The notes below the pieces were generated by a model. It saw nothing but the letters and a program-made list of their open reading frames with translations. It was not told where the DNA came from and did not search any database. A program made the translations under genes and the position numbers. Source: Prolixibacteraceae bacterium (GTDB lineage Bacteria; Bacteroidota; Bacteroidia; Bacteroidales; Prolixibacteraceae). Taken from it: 18,563 nucleotides of DNA. Within the stretch, counting starts at the first letter, position 1. Each line of letters starts with the position of its first letter. Of this stretch, positions 6,488-14,541 are shown one piece after another. Location of the stretch: NCBI GenBank assembly GCA_003457135.1, contig DMSQ01000012.1, positions 1-18,563 on the forward strand, given 5' to 3'.

Positions 6488-6865
6488 ATGAAAAACTCCC
6501 AAACTCCAAATCGAGGCAATCGCTATGTTTCATGGTTTCTGCGGACTTTATTGCTTCTTGTAGCTTTGTTTTTTATGCTTTTTTCGTTCGATGTGTTTTC
6601 GATGGACGGAACCTTGCTTCAGAAACTGGGCGGATTTCTGATGCACAACCTCTTCACTATTTTTATTCTTTTCGTTTTGTGGCTGGCTTGGAAACACGAA
6701 AATCTGGCCGGAGTTCTTCTTATTGGAATGAGCGTTTTTATGGTGTTCTTTTTCGGATTTCCCTCACGCCTGATGGGTGGAACCTGGTTGATGATCAGTC
6801 TGCCTTTTGCAGTCGGCTTGCTTTTTCTGGCTAATTACTACCTGATCGGGACTAAGAAATCTTAA
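6488..6865 (+). CDS. Small four-helix membrane protein of unknown function
   Basis: The 125-residue protein has a short basic N-terminus (MKNSQTPNRGNR) and four predicted membrane helices at about 14-38, 49-67, 73-92 and 97-118. The second ends in WLAWKHENLAG and a loop with FPSRLMGGTW precedes the fourth. I cannot name a family with confidence. Its ATG lies three bases after the terminal stop of the toxin pseudogene, with no terminator between, so it is probably co-transcribed from the copy 2 TA promoter. Premature stops in the toxin frame could reduce coupled translation of it. Its 3' end overlaps that of the convergent DUF5916 gene by 14 bases. The frame is intact, so it is likely a real gene. 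Confidence 0.72.
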   Translation: MKNSQTPNRGNRYVSWFLRTLLLLVALFFMLFSFDVFSMDGTLLQKLGGFLMHNLFTIFILFVLWLAWKHENLAGVLLIGMSVFMVFFFGFPSRLMGGTWLMISLPFAVGLLFLANYYLIGTKKS

Positions 6866-9098
6866 ATGTATAAACGTATTTCAGCAAAATTATGCGATTC
6901 AGGAATGGAACACCAGGTGCACTTCCAAACAGGTAATTGGAAGTAGGCCGTGATTCGTTATAAACGAGGAAAAAGTCATTCCCTTCTTTTGGATTGTACC
7001 TCAACCTGAAATTTCCTATCATCAGGCGGTTTACGCTGTTGTATTGTATAAATGAGCTGACGGAAAGTTTGGTATTATACATGTATAGAACTTTCAACCG
7101 GGCTATATGACTTGAAAAACGCTGATCGCGTGAATCGAAGCTGATCCGGTTGTAGCCGTATGAACCGGTAACCTGGAGACTTGAGGATAGGTTTAATTTT
7201 GGCTCAGCAGTAACTGATGCCATGGTCCCATCGTAAAATTCACCTCCGTTGAAGATTAATCTGAGAACCAGAGGCTTGGTAAAAGGGGTCGAAAATATTG
7301 AAAAAATATTCTTGTAGGTATATTCTCCGGCCGGGACTGAGGCATTTTCTGAGAGTCGGAATTCATTTAAGATACCTTCTCTGATATAAAGTAAAATGCT
7401 CAATAAGCTCCATCCATCTTTAGTATTCACTTCAAAACCTCCGGTCAGCCATCTGTTTTCCAATCCATGATCTACCAGACGGTGCATATTCATGTAACCT
7501 GTTATCAGTTTAAAACTTAATAATTTGGACCTTTCTCCCGGCAGCCATCCATATTGAGCTCTCGAATCTATTCCAGCAATTCCAGGTTTCGACATAAATC
7601 CGACGCTTGGATTGAATTCCAATCCGGAATATGAGTAGGTCAGGTTGTAAGCAAATCCTTCCTGATTTCGTCGTTCCCATTTCAGAAATGCAAAAGAATT
7701 TGCCTTCGAGTCCATCTTAATTTTCCCCTCCTCATTAGTTGTTTGAGCGAATCTCGTTTCAAGATAGTCGTCGCCAAAAAGCCTGAAAATGCCATCGGCT
7801 CCGTATGACATACTACTCTTTCCAAACATTCCAATCCGTGTAGTGGCAATGGCCCCAACGTATGAATTGGGATTGAAAACCTGCCGGCGTGTCCTGAATA
7901 CTCCAAAATTTTCGGAAGGAGTTTCTTTAAAATCTTCCGTTTGCATATCGAGTATTCCAATGTCCCATTTCCCTATTCTTCCGGTTAACCTTGCCCCGCC
8001 ATAAATCCGAACCGGATTTCCATCGTTCAAACCAATCTGGCGACTATAAAAAAGTTCCTGCGATTGGCCCATGTTGAATCCAAATATGCTGGACCGCTCC
8101 TGAAAGAACATTCTTTTTTCGGGAAGGTACATCGAATAACGGGTAATATTTACATATTCATCATCAGCTTCCACTTGGGCAAAATCAGTGTTGGCGGTTA
8201 AATCAAGCGTCAGGTTACTGTTCAGGCTGTATTTTATATCGAGTCCTCCGGTTAATTGAGAATTTGGTTCCTGATCGTATTGAGTTCCGGCCTCATTTAA
8301 AACCTGATTTTTTTCTATTCCGGTCAGCACGTAGGGCGCAATATAAACGGGTTTGGCTGGTTTTAAACCCTCCATTTCAATGGTATGTGCGAGTGACGGT
8401 TTTATTGGAGCAAAAAGTCCGTATTTGGGATCAATTTCCGGATAAGTGTCTATTTCATTGCAATAACTGACGCTCCGGTTTATCATCAGCCCCATTCTAA
8501 CCTTGCCGTCTTTTTCCTGAAAACGAAGGCTGGAAAATGGGATACGTATCTCAACCGACCAACCATCGGCTATTGCAGCGGTTTTGACATCCCAGAATGT
8601 ATTCCAGCTAAAATTGAGCGAAGTATTTCCGATGGGTGAAGGTTGAAAATTAGCATCGTTCGAAATCGCAAAATCAATCCGTTGGCCCGCTGGTGTGGTA
8701 TAAAAAGCCAATCCACTTTCGTTATCATCATAGGTATCCAGAACAATCCCAAATGAATCCGAATTTCTGGATTCTTCGTCCCGCTTTTTGCTCTTTGATA
8801 CAATTTGGATTGGATCGGTATAATGCAGCCGGGCAAAGACCCACAAATATTTATCGTCATAGCCAATCCTGACTTCAGTTTGTTCGCCCGGCGATTTTCC
8901 GAAGTTTGGCACATGCATCAGCAGATTTACCGGGGTCGCCAATGACCAGATATTTTGGGCTGTCGTACCGGTGAATTCAACCGGGCCGCTTATCCTGGAA
9001 ATCGGTAAAACGTCAGTTGCCGCAGCATGTATGGCCTGAAACATCAAAATAAAAATCAATCCACAAAAAACTCTTTTTAAAATCATAGTTAAATCCAT
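6852..9098 (-). CDS. DUF5916 outer-membrane protein with CBM9-like N-terminal domain
   Basis: This exported protein of 748 residues has a signal peptide (MILKRVFCGLIFILMFQAIHA), then a CBM9-like beta-sandwich at about residues 30-235 with the family pattern IGYDDKYLWVFARLHY, DSFGIVLDTYDDNESG and WSVEIRIPFSSLRF. The rest (about 255-748) is DUF5916: LDIKYSLNSNLTLDLTANTDFAQVEAD, then MYLPEKRMFFQERSSIF, then alternating strands with many aromatics, ending in a C-terminal beta-strand typical of outer-membrane barrels. The family's function is not settled; it is common beside glycosidases and peptidases in Bacteroidota. It follows the two GH3 genes on the same strand, with a 194-base gap filled by palindromic repeats. 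The start could instead be the methionine four codons later (9086), which gives a more ordinary signal peptide. Confidence 0.88.
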   Translation of the reverse strand: MDLTMILKRVFCGLIFILMFQAIHAAATDVLPISRISGPVEFTGTTAQNIWSLATPVNLLMHVPNFGKSPGEQTEVRIGYDDKYLWVFARLHYTDPIQIVSKSKKRDEESRNSDSFGIVLDTYDDNESGLAFYTTPAGQRIDFAISNDANFQPSPIGNTSLNFSWNTFWDVKTAAIADGWSVEIRIPFSSLRFQEKDGKVRMGLMINRSVSYCNEIDTYPEIDPKYGLFAPIKPSLAHTIEMEGLKPAKPVYIAPYVLTGIEKNQVLNEAGTQYDQEPNSQLTGGLDIKYSLNSNLTLDLTANTDFAQVEADDEYVNITRYSMYLPEKRMFFQERSSIFGFNMGQSQELFYSRQIGLNDGNPVRIYGGARLTGRIGKWDIGILDMQTEDFKETPSENFGVFRTRRQVFNPNSYVGAIATTRIGMFGKSSMSYGADGIFRLFGDDYLETRFAQTTNEEGKIKMDSKANSFAFLKWERRNQEGFAYNLTYSYSGLEFNPSVGFMSKPGIAGIDSRAQYGWLPGERSKLLSFKLITGYMNMHRLVDHGLENRWLTGGFEVNTKDGWSLLSILLYIREGILNEFRLSENASVPAGEYTYKNIFSIFSTPFTKPLVLRLIFNGGEFYDGTMASVTAEPKLNLSSSLQVTGSYGYNRISFDSRDQRFSSHIARLKVLYMYNTKLSVSSFIQYNSVNRLMIGNFRLRYNPKEGNDFFLVYNESRPTSNYLFGSAPGVPFLNRIILLKYVYTFKIS

Positions 9099-9112
9099 TA
9101 AAGTCTTAGAAG

Positions 9113-9272
9113 CTGTTTAATTTAGTTTTCTTGTTCCGCTAGAAACGGAAGGTCGGTAGAATTAATGAGAATATGTTTGTCTTTTGTCCCGTACGGGACA
9201 ATACAATGCTTACTATTCAACATTTCTACCGACAGATTTTCCCTACGGGAAATTTTTAAACAGTTTCTTATT
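9113..9272. repeat. Nested fold-back element with TCCCGTACGGGA and CCCTACGGG palindromes
   Basis: Several inverted repeats nest in this intergenic stretch. CTGTTTAA (9113-9120) pairs with TTAAACAG (9256-9263), and GTCGGTAGAA (9152-9161) with TTCTACCGAC (9224-9233). Inside are TTCCG/CGGAA (9134-9150), a perfect 18-base palindrome TTGTCCCGTACGGGACAA (9184-9201), and TTCCC-TAC-GGGAA (9239-9251). The right end (9224-9272) is clearly related to 15494-15541, so this is one member of a MITE-like repeat family. It lies between the GH3 lipoprotein gene and the DUF5916 gene. Confidence 0.7.
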
Positions 9273-9292
9273 TTCCAATCAACAGATTGAGA

Positions 9293-11620
9293 CTACTTCC
9301 TGTATTTCGTAACCCTTGCATCATTAATCACACCCTGCCAATTCATCCCGAAAGCAAAATCGTAGGTATTCCCATCCGAATCCACATAGCATTTCATGTC
9401 GCGCGGAACATCTTCCGATTGCTCCTCAACGGTTTTCATATCAGCAGGCATCTGGAATGGCAACAAAGCTGAAGGTTCTGAAACGCCTGTAAGAATTTCG
9501 AGGATCGTCTGGCTCTGAACACCCATTTGCACCAGGATGGCATCAGCACTCTTTTCAATTTCAACAAAGATCATCGGATTCGAAACCCTTACTACAACAA
9601 TGACCGGCTTTTCCCCCATTTTAGCTTTGGTTTCATTAACCGTATTCATATCCTGAAGGTTCGATGCGACTGTGGTTTTTCCTTTGTATGTCCGGTTGGT
9701 GAAAGTTTCGAACGGACTTCCTCCGGCCATACTGGTTTCGCGGGCAAATTCGGCTTTGTATGGACCATACTGCAAACTAATCGGAACATAACCATTCCCA
9801 TTCTTTTTCACATCGTCTTCCGAATAACCTACGCCGCCTTTTGGACTATCGATACAAACTAAAGCAAAATCAGCTTCTTCAGGTTTTTCAACAAGCTGAA
9901 AATATTTCTTTGCAATTTCAGGATTGACGGCATCCCTCCAGCTTTCTTTCGTTTCTAAACCAAACCAGTTCCGTCCTCCGGGGATATATTTCTTCGGGAT
10001 GTAAACTTTCATTTGTTTTTTCACAGGAAGTACTTTTCCATGATTCTTCAGCAGGACCACCGAACGCAATTGCGCCTCGTATCCGGCTTTCATAAATTCA
10101 GGATTACCAACTGTTTTTTCGGTTTCAGTTACCTCGAGGTATGGATTTTCGAACAAGCCAACCCTGAAAATATTGCGTAGCAAACGCACCGCAGACTGTT
10201 CAAATCGTTTGCGCATGAATTCCTCGCCATGAGCGGCAACACCCATTTTATAGGCTTCAATCACCGGCCCCATTTCGTTGTTACCGCCAAACTGGTCAAC
10301 TCCGGCTTCAATAGCTTTATAATGGCGTTCGGCTTCGGTTAAATTCTCAACGCCCCAGCATTTTCCCTGGAACATGAACACGTTTTTGGCATCCTTGGTA
10401 ATCATCCAATCGGTACAAACTACACCATCGTAGCCATATTTGCCACGGAGCAAATCGGTAATCAGGTATTTATTATAGGCGTTGCCCACGTTTTCTCCAT
10501 TCACGGTATCCTGATTGAACGAAATGGTATAATATGGCATTACCGCCGAAGCCATTCCGGTTTTGCCTTCCAGTTTGAAAGCCCCTTCGGTAAAAGGTTT
10601 CAGGTGATCTTTTATATTTTTGCCCGGATAAACAGCATAAGCGCCATAGCCAAAATGAGCATCGCGTCCACCTTCTTCAGGGCCACCGCCCGGCCAGTGT
10701 TTAACCATGGCGTTTACACTTTTATAGCCCCAACCTCCTGAAATTTCATCTGTATTTTCCGAGGTTTGAAAACCATCAACATAAGCCCGTGCCATATCGG
10801 CGGCTAAGATTGGATCTTCGCCCATGGTGCCGTCAAAACGGCTCCAGCGAGGCTCTGTACCTAAATCAATCTGAGGTGAGAGCGCTGTAGCGATTCCCAG
10901 TGCACGGTATTCTTTCGAAGCAATTTCGCCAAACTGTTTCATCAATTGCGGATCGAATGAAGCTGCAATTCCCACTGTCCCGGGCCACATCGAGATTTTG
11001 CCACCAGCGCCGGCATTAAATTCGGCATACGAATCGCTGCCATGACGCGGATCGGAACTGTTATTTGATGGAATTCCGAAACCAATGCTTTCGACCAAAG
11101 CCTGCGCATGGTTGTTCCATTGGGCAGCAATTGCAGGACTTTCTACCGAAGTAATCAGAACATGGCGAAGGTTGTCGTCGGTCAGAAATTTCTTCTGCTG
11201 ATCGGTCAAATCACTGGATTGAGCTCCACTTTCCTTAAAAGGTTTTGAGTTGTAAGTTGCAGCGCCAAAAGGCCCGCGTCCCATAGCAGGTATGGACTGG
11301 TGAGCACTGTAAAGCATCAATCCGGCAATCTGCTCTACTGACAATTTTGTGGCAAGATCTTTCGCTCGTTCGTCAACCGGCAAGCGCCAGTCTTCGTAGG
11401 CATCGAGCTTGCCATCTTTGTTCAGGTCTTTAAAAGCCAAACGGTCAACGGTCAAAATTTTCACTCCTGAAGTTGGCGAATAGCCAAGAGTTTGACCTCC
11501 TTCATTGTTGATCAGCTTGAAAGTTCCTTTATCGGTTTCAGTCCATTTTGGGCTACATCCAAAACTGAAAAGCAAAGATGCAATTAGAGCCAGTTCACAA
11601 AATTTGGTTATGGTTTTCAT
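9293..11620 (-). CDS. Glycoside hydrolase family 3 lipoprotein with EF-hand loop
   Basis: This is a 775-residue GH3 exo-glycosidase, probably a beta-glucosidase or related beta-glycosidase acting on cell-envelope oligosaccharides. The ATG at 11620 is chosen over the upstream 11651-11653 codon because it opens a lipoprotein signal peptide ending in SFGC, with Cys22 as lipidation site. Residues 65-76 form a canonical calcium-binding EF-hand loop (DLNKDGKLDAYE). The TIM barrel carries EPRWSRFDGTMGEDP, VKHWPGGGPEEGGRD and the nucleophile region GVVCTDW, with Asp404 as likely nucleophile. The alpha/beta sandwich follows (from about 520); Glu601 in GYSEDD is a candidate acid/base, but that assignment is weak. 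Unlike its GH3 neighbour it shows no clear fibronectin III-like tail. It is second in the minus-strand order after the GH3 gene at 11895-14354. Substrate is not decided by sequence. Confidence 0.92.
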   Translation of the reverse strand: MKTITKFCELALIASLLFSFGCSPKWTETDKGTFKLINNEGGQTLGYSPTSGVKILTVDRLAFKDLNKDGKLDAYEDWRLPVDERAKDLATKLSVEQIAGLMLYSAHQSIPAMGRGPFGAATYNSKPFKESGAQSSDLTDQQKKFLTDDNLRHVLITSVESPAIAAQWNNHAQALVESIGFGIPSNNSSDPRHGSDSYAEFNAGAGGKISMWPGTVGIAASFDPQLMKQFGEIASKEYRALGIATALSPQIDLGTEPRWSRFDGTMGEDPILAADMARAYVDGFQTSENTDEISGGWGYKSVNAMVKHWPGGGPEEGGRDAHFGYGAYAVYPGKNIKDHLKPFTEGAFKLEGKTGMASAVMPYYTISFNQDTVNGENVGNAYNKYLITDLLRGKYGYDGVVCTDWMITKDAKNVFMFQGKCWGVENLTEAERHYKAIEAGVDQFGGNNEMGPVIEAYKMGVAAHGEEFMRKRFEQSAVRLLRNIFRVGLFENPYLEVTETEKTVGNPEFMKAGYEAQLRSVVLLKNHGKVLPVKKQMKVYIPKKYIPGGRNWFGLETKESWRDAVNPEIAKKYFQLVEKPEEADFALVCIDSPKGGVGYSEDDVKKNGNGYVPISLQYGPYKAEFARETSMAGGSPFETFTNRTYKGKTTVASNLQDMNTVNETKAKMGEKPVIVVVRVSNPMIFVEIEKSADAILVQMGVQSQTILEILTGVSEPSALLPFQMPADMKTVEEQSEDVPRDMKCYVDSDGNTYDFAFGMNWQGVINDARVTKYRK

Positions 11621-11685
11621 GCTAATTAAGGTTATTGGTTCGTTAAAAGTCATAAGATTCTAAGATTTCAATTTTCAATTCAATT

Positions 11686-11814
11686 CCGTCCGAAGGTTGA
11701 TTTATGCCATGAAAAATATTTTTGCGCGGACGGTTTTCTTTCGTCCTTTCCAACCCGGGGCGACACTCCTTCGTCGTTTTGCCCCAGGCTATTGATATTA
11801 AACCCTTTCAGGGT
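11686..11814. repeat. Intergenic palindromic repeat cluster between the two GH3 genes
   Basis: The 274-base gap between the GH3 genes holds three hairpins: CCGTCCG (11686-11692) with CGGACGG (11727-11733); GGGGCGAC (11757-11764) with GTCG (11773-11776) and GCCCC (11781-11785); and ACCCT-TTC-AGGGT (11802-11814). Between the last two is GGCTATTGATATT, resembling CTATTGATATTC at 15497-15508 in another repeat. None is followed by a T tract on the coding (minus) strand, so they look like interspersed repeats rather than terminators. The rest of the gap (11815-11894) is AT-rich without visible structure. Confidence 0.5.
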
Positions 11815-11894
11815 AAAAAAATCCTTACTTAAAATCATAATAGTTAAAAGCAGGGATTTACATTCCTAAACCAACCAAATCTAATATTTTATCA

Positions 11895-14354
11895 TTATTT
11901 CGAAACCATTTTATTAATTTCGCGTGAAGGAGCGAGCGCCTTGGTAACTTTGCCTGCATTCAATTCCTTAGCGATTTTAAAGCTAGCTGTTTGTTTGATA
12001 TTGAGCGAAGATGCTCCGATTTTCAGTGTGTAATTTCCGGCTTCAGCAATCCATGAAGAACTGGCTTCTTCAAAAGAAGCAAAATCTTTGGTTTCAATAT
12101 TGAAATTCAGGGTTTGCGATTCGCCCGGTTTTAGTAGTTTGGTTTTTGTATAGGCGGCAAGCGTTTCTTCCGGTTTTTTCATCTTTCCTGAAGGCGAACC
12201 CACATACACCTGAACAACTTCCCGGCCAGCAACTGATCCGGCGTTTTTAACGTCAACCGAAAAAGTTAATTTTCCTTTGAAATCTTTACTGGCAAGTTTC
12301 AGGTTCGAGTAATCGAAATTGGTGTACGATAATCCGTATCCAAATTCGTATGCAACAGGAATTTTGAAAGTATTGTAATAGCGATATCCAACGTAAATAT
12401 CATCTTCATAGGTCATTTCCCAAGGCACGCGGCGCATGAAAGAGAATCCGGATTGGTCGGGAGTGTTATCCTTCTTGTCCGATTTTTCGGCAACACCCGG
12501 AAAATTTTTTGCGGATGGAGTTTCTGAATAATTCATTGGGAATGTTGCAGTCAGTTTTCCTGAAGGATTCACTTTCCCACTCAAAACATCAACAACCGAG
12601 TTTCCTCCTTCTTGTCCGGGCTGCCATGCAACCAAAATAGCATCAATCCTATTGCGCCAACTGGCCACTTCAATGACACCGGGAACATTCAGCACAACGA
12701 TAGCTTTTTTACCTTTGGCGTGAAAAGCTTCAGCTACGTTTATAATCATGTCTTTTTCAGTTTTGGTTAGTCTGAAATCGCCTTCGGTATCAGTACGGTC
12801 GCGGCCTTCACCAGCATTCCGGCCAATGGTAATCAGGGCAATATCCGAATTTCCGGCAAATTTCTTTGCCAAATCGGCGGTTACTGTCATTTCAGAAATG
12901 GGTTGTTTGCCCATCATCAAAGCCATCATTGGATTGTCTGATTTAGGCATTTGAGCCCTGACATGATCCATGTAGGCTGAGTAAACAGTAGTCAAAGTTT
13001 CATCCGGAGTAAATCCACCATTGGTTAAACCTTCGAACAACGAAATGGTATAGGCTTCGTTAACGTCGCCGCTTCCGCTTCCGCCTGAAATAAAATCGTA
13101 TGAAGTATTTCCGAAAGCTGCTATATTCTTAACTCCCGATGGAATTGGAAGTGCATTTTTATCGTTTTTCAACAGAACCATACCATCGGTTGCAGCCTGA
13201 CGGGTAACCTGGGCATTTGCTTTTAGATCAGGAGTATTCGAATACGGATATTTGCTGTAACGCGGAGCTTTCATCATGATGGTCAAAATCCGGCCAACAT
13301 TACGATCCAGAATTTTTTCGTCGAGTTTACCACCCTTTACTGCTGCTACCAATTCCTCAATTTGTTTCGGTTGTCCAGGCTGAATCATGTCGTTTCCGGC
13401 AATCATCTGCGCAACCACATCGCTTCCACCACCCCAGTCTGTCATCACATATCCCTGAAAGCCCCAGTCGTTGCGCAAAATCTTTGTCAGCAAATCGTGG
13501 CTTTCTGAAGTATAAGTACCATTGACCTTGTTGTATGAAGACATTACCGTCCAGGGTTTTGATTCTTTTACGGTAATTTCAAAACCTTTCAGGTAAATTT
13601 CGCGCAATGCACGTTCACTTACAATCGTATTTACGGTCATACGATTGGTTTCGGAGTTATTAACGGCAAAGTGTTTGATTGAAGTTCCAACTCCATTCGA
13701 CTGGATACCTTTTACCATGGCAGCGGCAGTTTTGCCCGACACTAAAGGGTCTTCAGAGTAATATTCGAAGTTGCGGCCACAAAGCGGATCGCGTTGAATA
13801 TTCAGGGCAGGACCCAGAATAATGTCGGATCCGTATTCTTTTACTTCATTTCCCATGGCCTGCCCGACTTTATAAACCAGATCAGTGTCCCAGGTCGAAG
13901 CCAGAACGGTTCCAATCGGAAATGCAGTGCAGAAATACGTTTTATCCTCACCTTTGCGCATGGATTGAATTCTTAGCCCGGCAGGTCCATCGCTTAAAAC
14001 CTGGGTGGTAATTCCTAATTCGGGAAATTCAGATGAAAAACCAGCAGCGCCAGGGAGATATTTCCTGATTTTTTTAACCATCGCATTATATACCGGATAT
14101 TTAGAATTAACATCACCACCAAATCCCGGAGGCATTTTTGCCTGTATCGAATCCGGAAGTTCAAAAAACATCCCGGTACCAATTACAAGCTGAGCTTTCT
14201 GATCGAGCGTCATCTTCGTAATAATTCCCTGAATCTTTTTGTCATCGACAGTCTTTGTCTCATTGGCCTTACCTAGGAAGGGTAATGAAACAAGGGTAAA
14301 AATTGAAAGAACAACAACCCAAAGTATTGTTGAACGAAGCCTTTTAGTTTTCAT
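11895..14354 (-). CDS. Glycoside hydrolase family 3 beta-glucosidase, secreted (BglX-like)
   Basis: The 819-residue protein has the classic three-domain GH3 layout. A signal peptide (about 1-31, ending LPFLGKA) sends it to the periplasm, with no lipobox. The TIM barrel (about 45-370) contains LGPALNIQRDPLCGRNFEYY, SIKHFAVNNSETNR and GYVMTDWGGG, with Asp306 as nucleophile. The alpha/beta sandwich (about 390-640) carries GRNAGEGRDR; Glu516 is the likely acid/base. A fibronectin III-like domain (about 690-790) follows, with NAGSVAGREVVQVYVG. Members hydrolyse terminal beta-D-glucosyl, and sometimes xylosyl or other, residues from oligosaccharides. It is the first minus-strand gene after the divergent intergenic region shared with the NrtR-type regulator, which contains two pseudo-palindromes. 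This makes it the most likely direct target of that regulator. The family call is secure; substrate is inferred. Confidence 0.95.
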   Translation of the reverse strand: MKTKRLRSTILWVVVLSIFTLVSLPFLGKANETKTVDDKKIQGIITKMTLDQKAQLVIGTGMFFELPDSIQAKMPPGFGGDVNSKYPVYNAMVKKIRKYLPGAAGFSSEFPELGITTQVLSDGPAGLRIQSMRKGEDKTYFCTAFPIGTVLASTWDTDLVYKVGQAMGNEVKEYGSDIILGPALNIQRDPLCGRNFEYYSEDPLVSGKTAAAMVKGIQSNGVGTSIKHFAVNNSETNRMTVNTIVSERALREIYLKGFEITVKESKPWTVMSSYNKVNGTYTSESHDLLTKILRNDWGFQGYVMTDWGGGSDVVAQMIAGNDMIQPGQPKQIEELVAAVKGGKLDEKILDRNVGRILTIMMKAPRYSKYPYSNTPDLKANAQVTRQAATDGMVLLKNDKNALPIPSGVKNIAAFGNTSYDFISGGSGSGDVNEAYTISLFEGLTNGGFTPDETLTTVYSAYMDHVRAQMPKSDNPMMALMMGKQPISEMTVTADLAKKFAGNSDIALITIGRNAGEGRDRTDTEGDFRLTKTEKDMIINVAEAFHAKGKKAIVVLNVPGVIEVASWRNRIDAILVAWQPGQEGGNSVVDVLSGKVNPSGKLTATFPMNYSETPSAKNFPGVAEKSDKKDNTPDQSGFSFMRRVPWEMTYEDDIYVGYRYYNTFKIPVAYEFGYGLSYTNFDYSNLKLASKDFKGKLTFSVDVKNAGSVAGREVVQVYVGSPSGKMKKPEETLAAYTKTKLLKPGESQTLNFNIETKDFASFEEASSSWIAEAGNYTLKIGASSLNIKQTASFKIAKELNAGKVTKALAPSREINKMVSK

Positions 14355-14384
14355 ATTTCTATTAATTTAAGTCTTAAAAATTCT

Positions 14385-14403
14385 TTGTGTCACTGCGACA
14401 CAA
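14385..14403. promoter_or_regulatory. Pseudo-palindrome, candidate operator upstream of GH3
   Basis: TTGTGTC and GACACAA flank the five bases ACTGC, giving a 19-base near-perfect dyad 31 bases upstream of the GH3 start in the divergent region. Its size suits a dimeric regulator such as the adjacent NrtR-type protein. A hairpin in the GH3 mRNA leader is the alternative. Function is inferred only. Confidence 0.4.
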
Positions 14404-14481
14404 TGATAACTTTTAATTTGTATATTTCAAAATCCATAAAATAAATCATTTGGCTTATATCCAGTTGGTTTAATCTAAAAT

Positions 14482-14502
14482 ATGCAAAGTCGTGTTTTGC
14501 GT
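14482..14502. promoter_or_regulatory. 21-base pseudo-palindrome upstream of the NrtR-type gene
   Basis: ATGCAAA and TTTGCGT (six of seven bases complementary) flank GTCGTGT, 40 bases before the regulator's ATG. NrtR-family proteins bind dyads of about this size, often in their own promoter. The half-site GCAAAGTC recurs at 15575-15582 upstream of the GH95 gene. This is a candidate only. Confidence 0.3.
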
Positions 14503-14541
14503 TAATCAGCTGAAAAACTTAGTTTTGAAAAGAAAAATGAA

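Noticed and set aside
9287..9862. Plus-strand open frames over the 3' end of the GH3 lipoprotein gene
   Set aside because: Both are antisense to a confident GH3 gene, with compositions that mirror it and no domain or start context.
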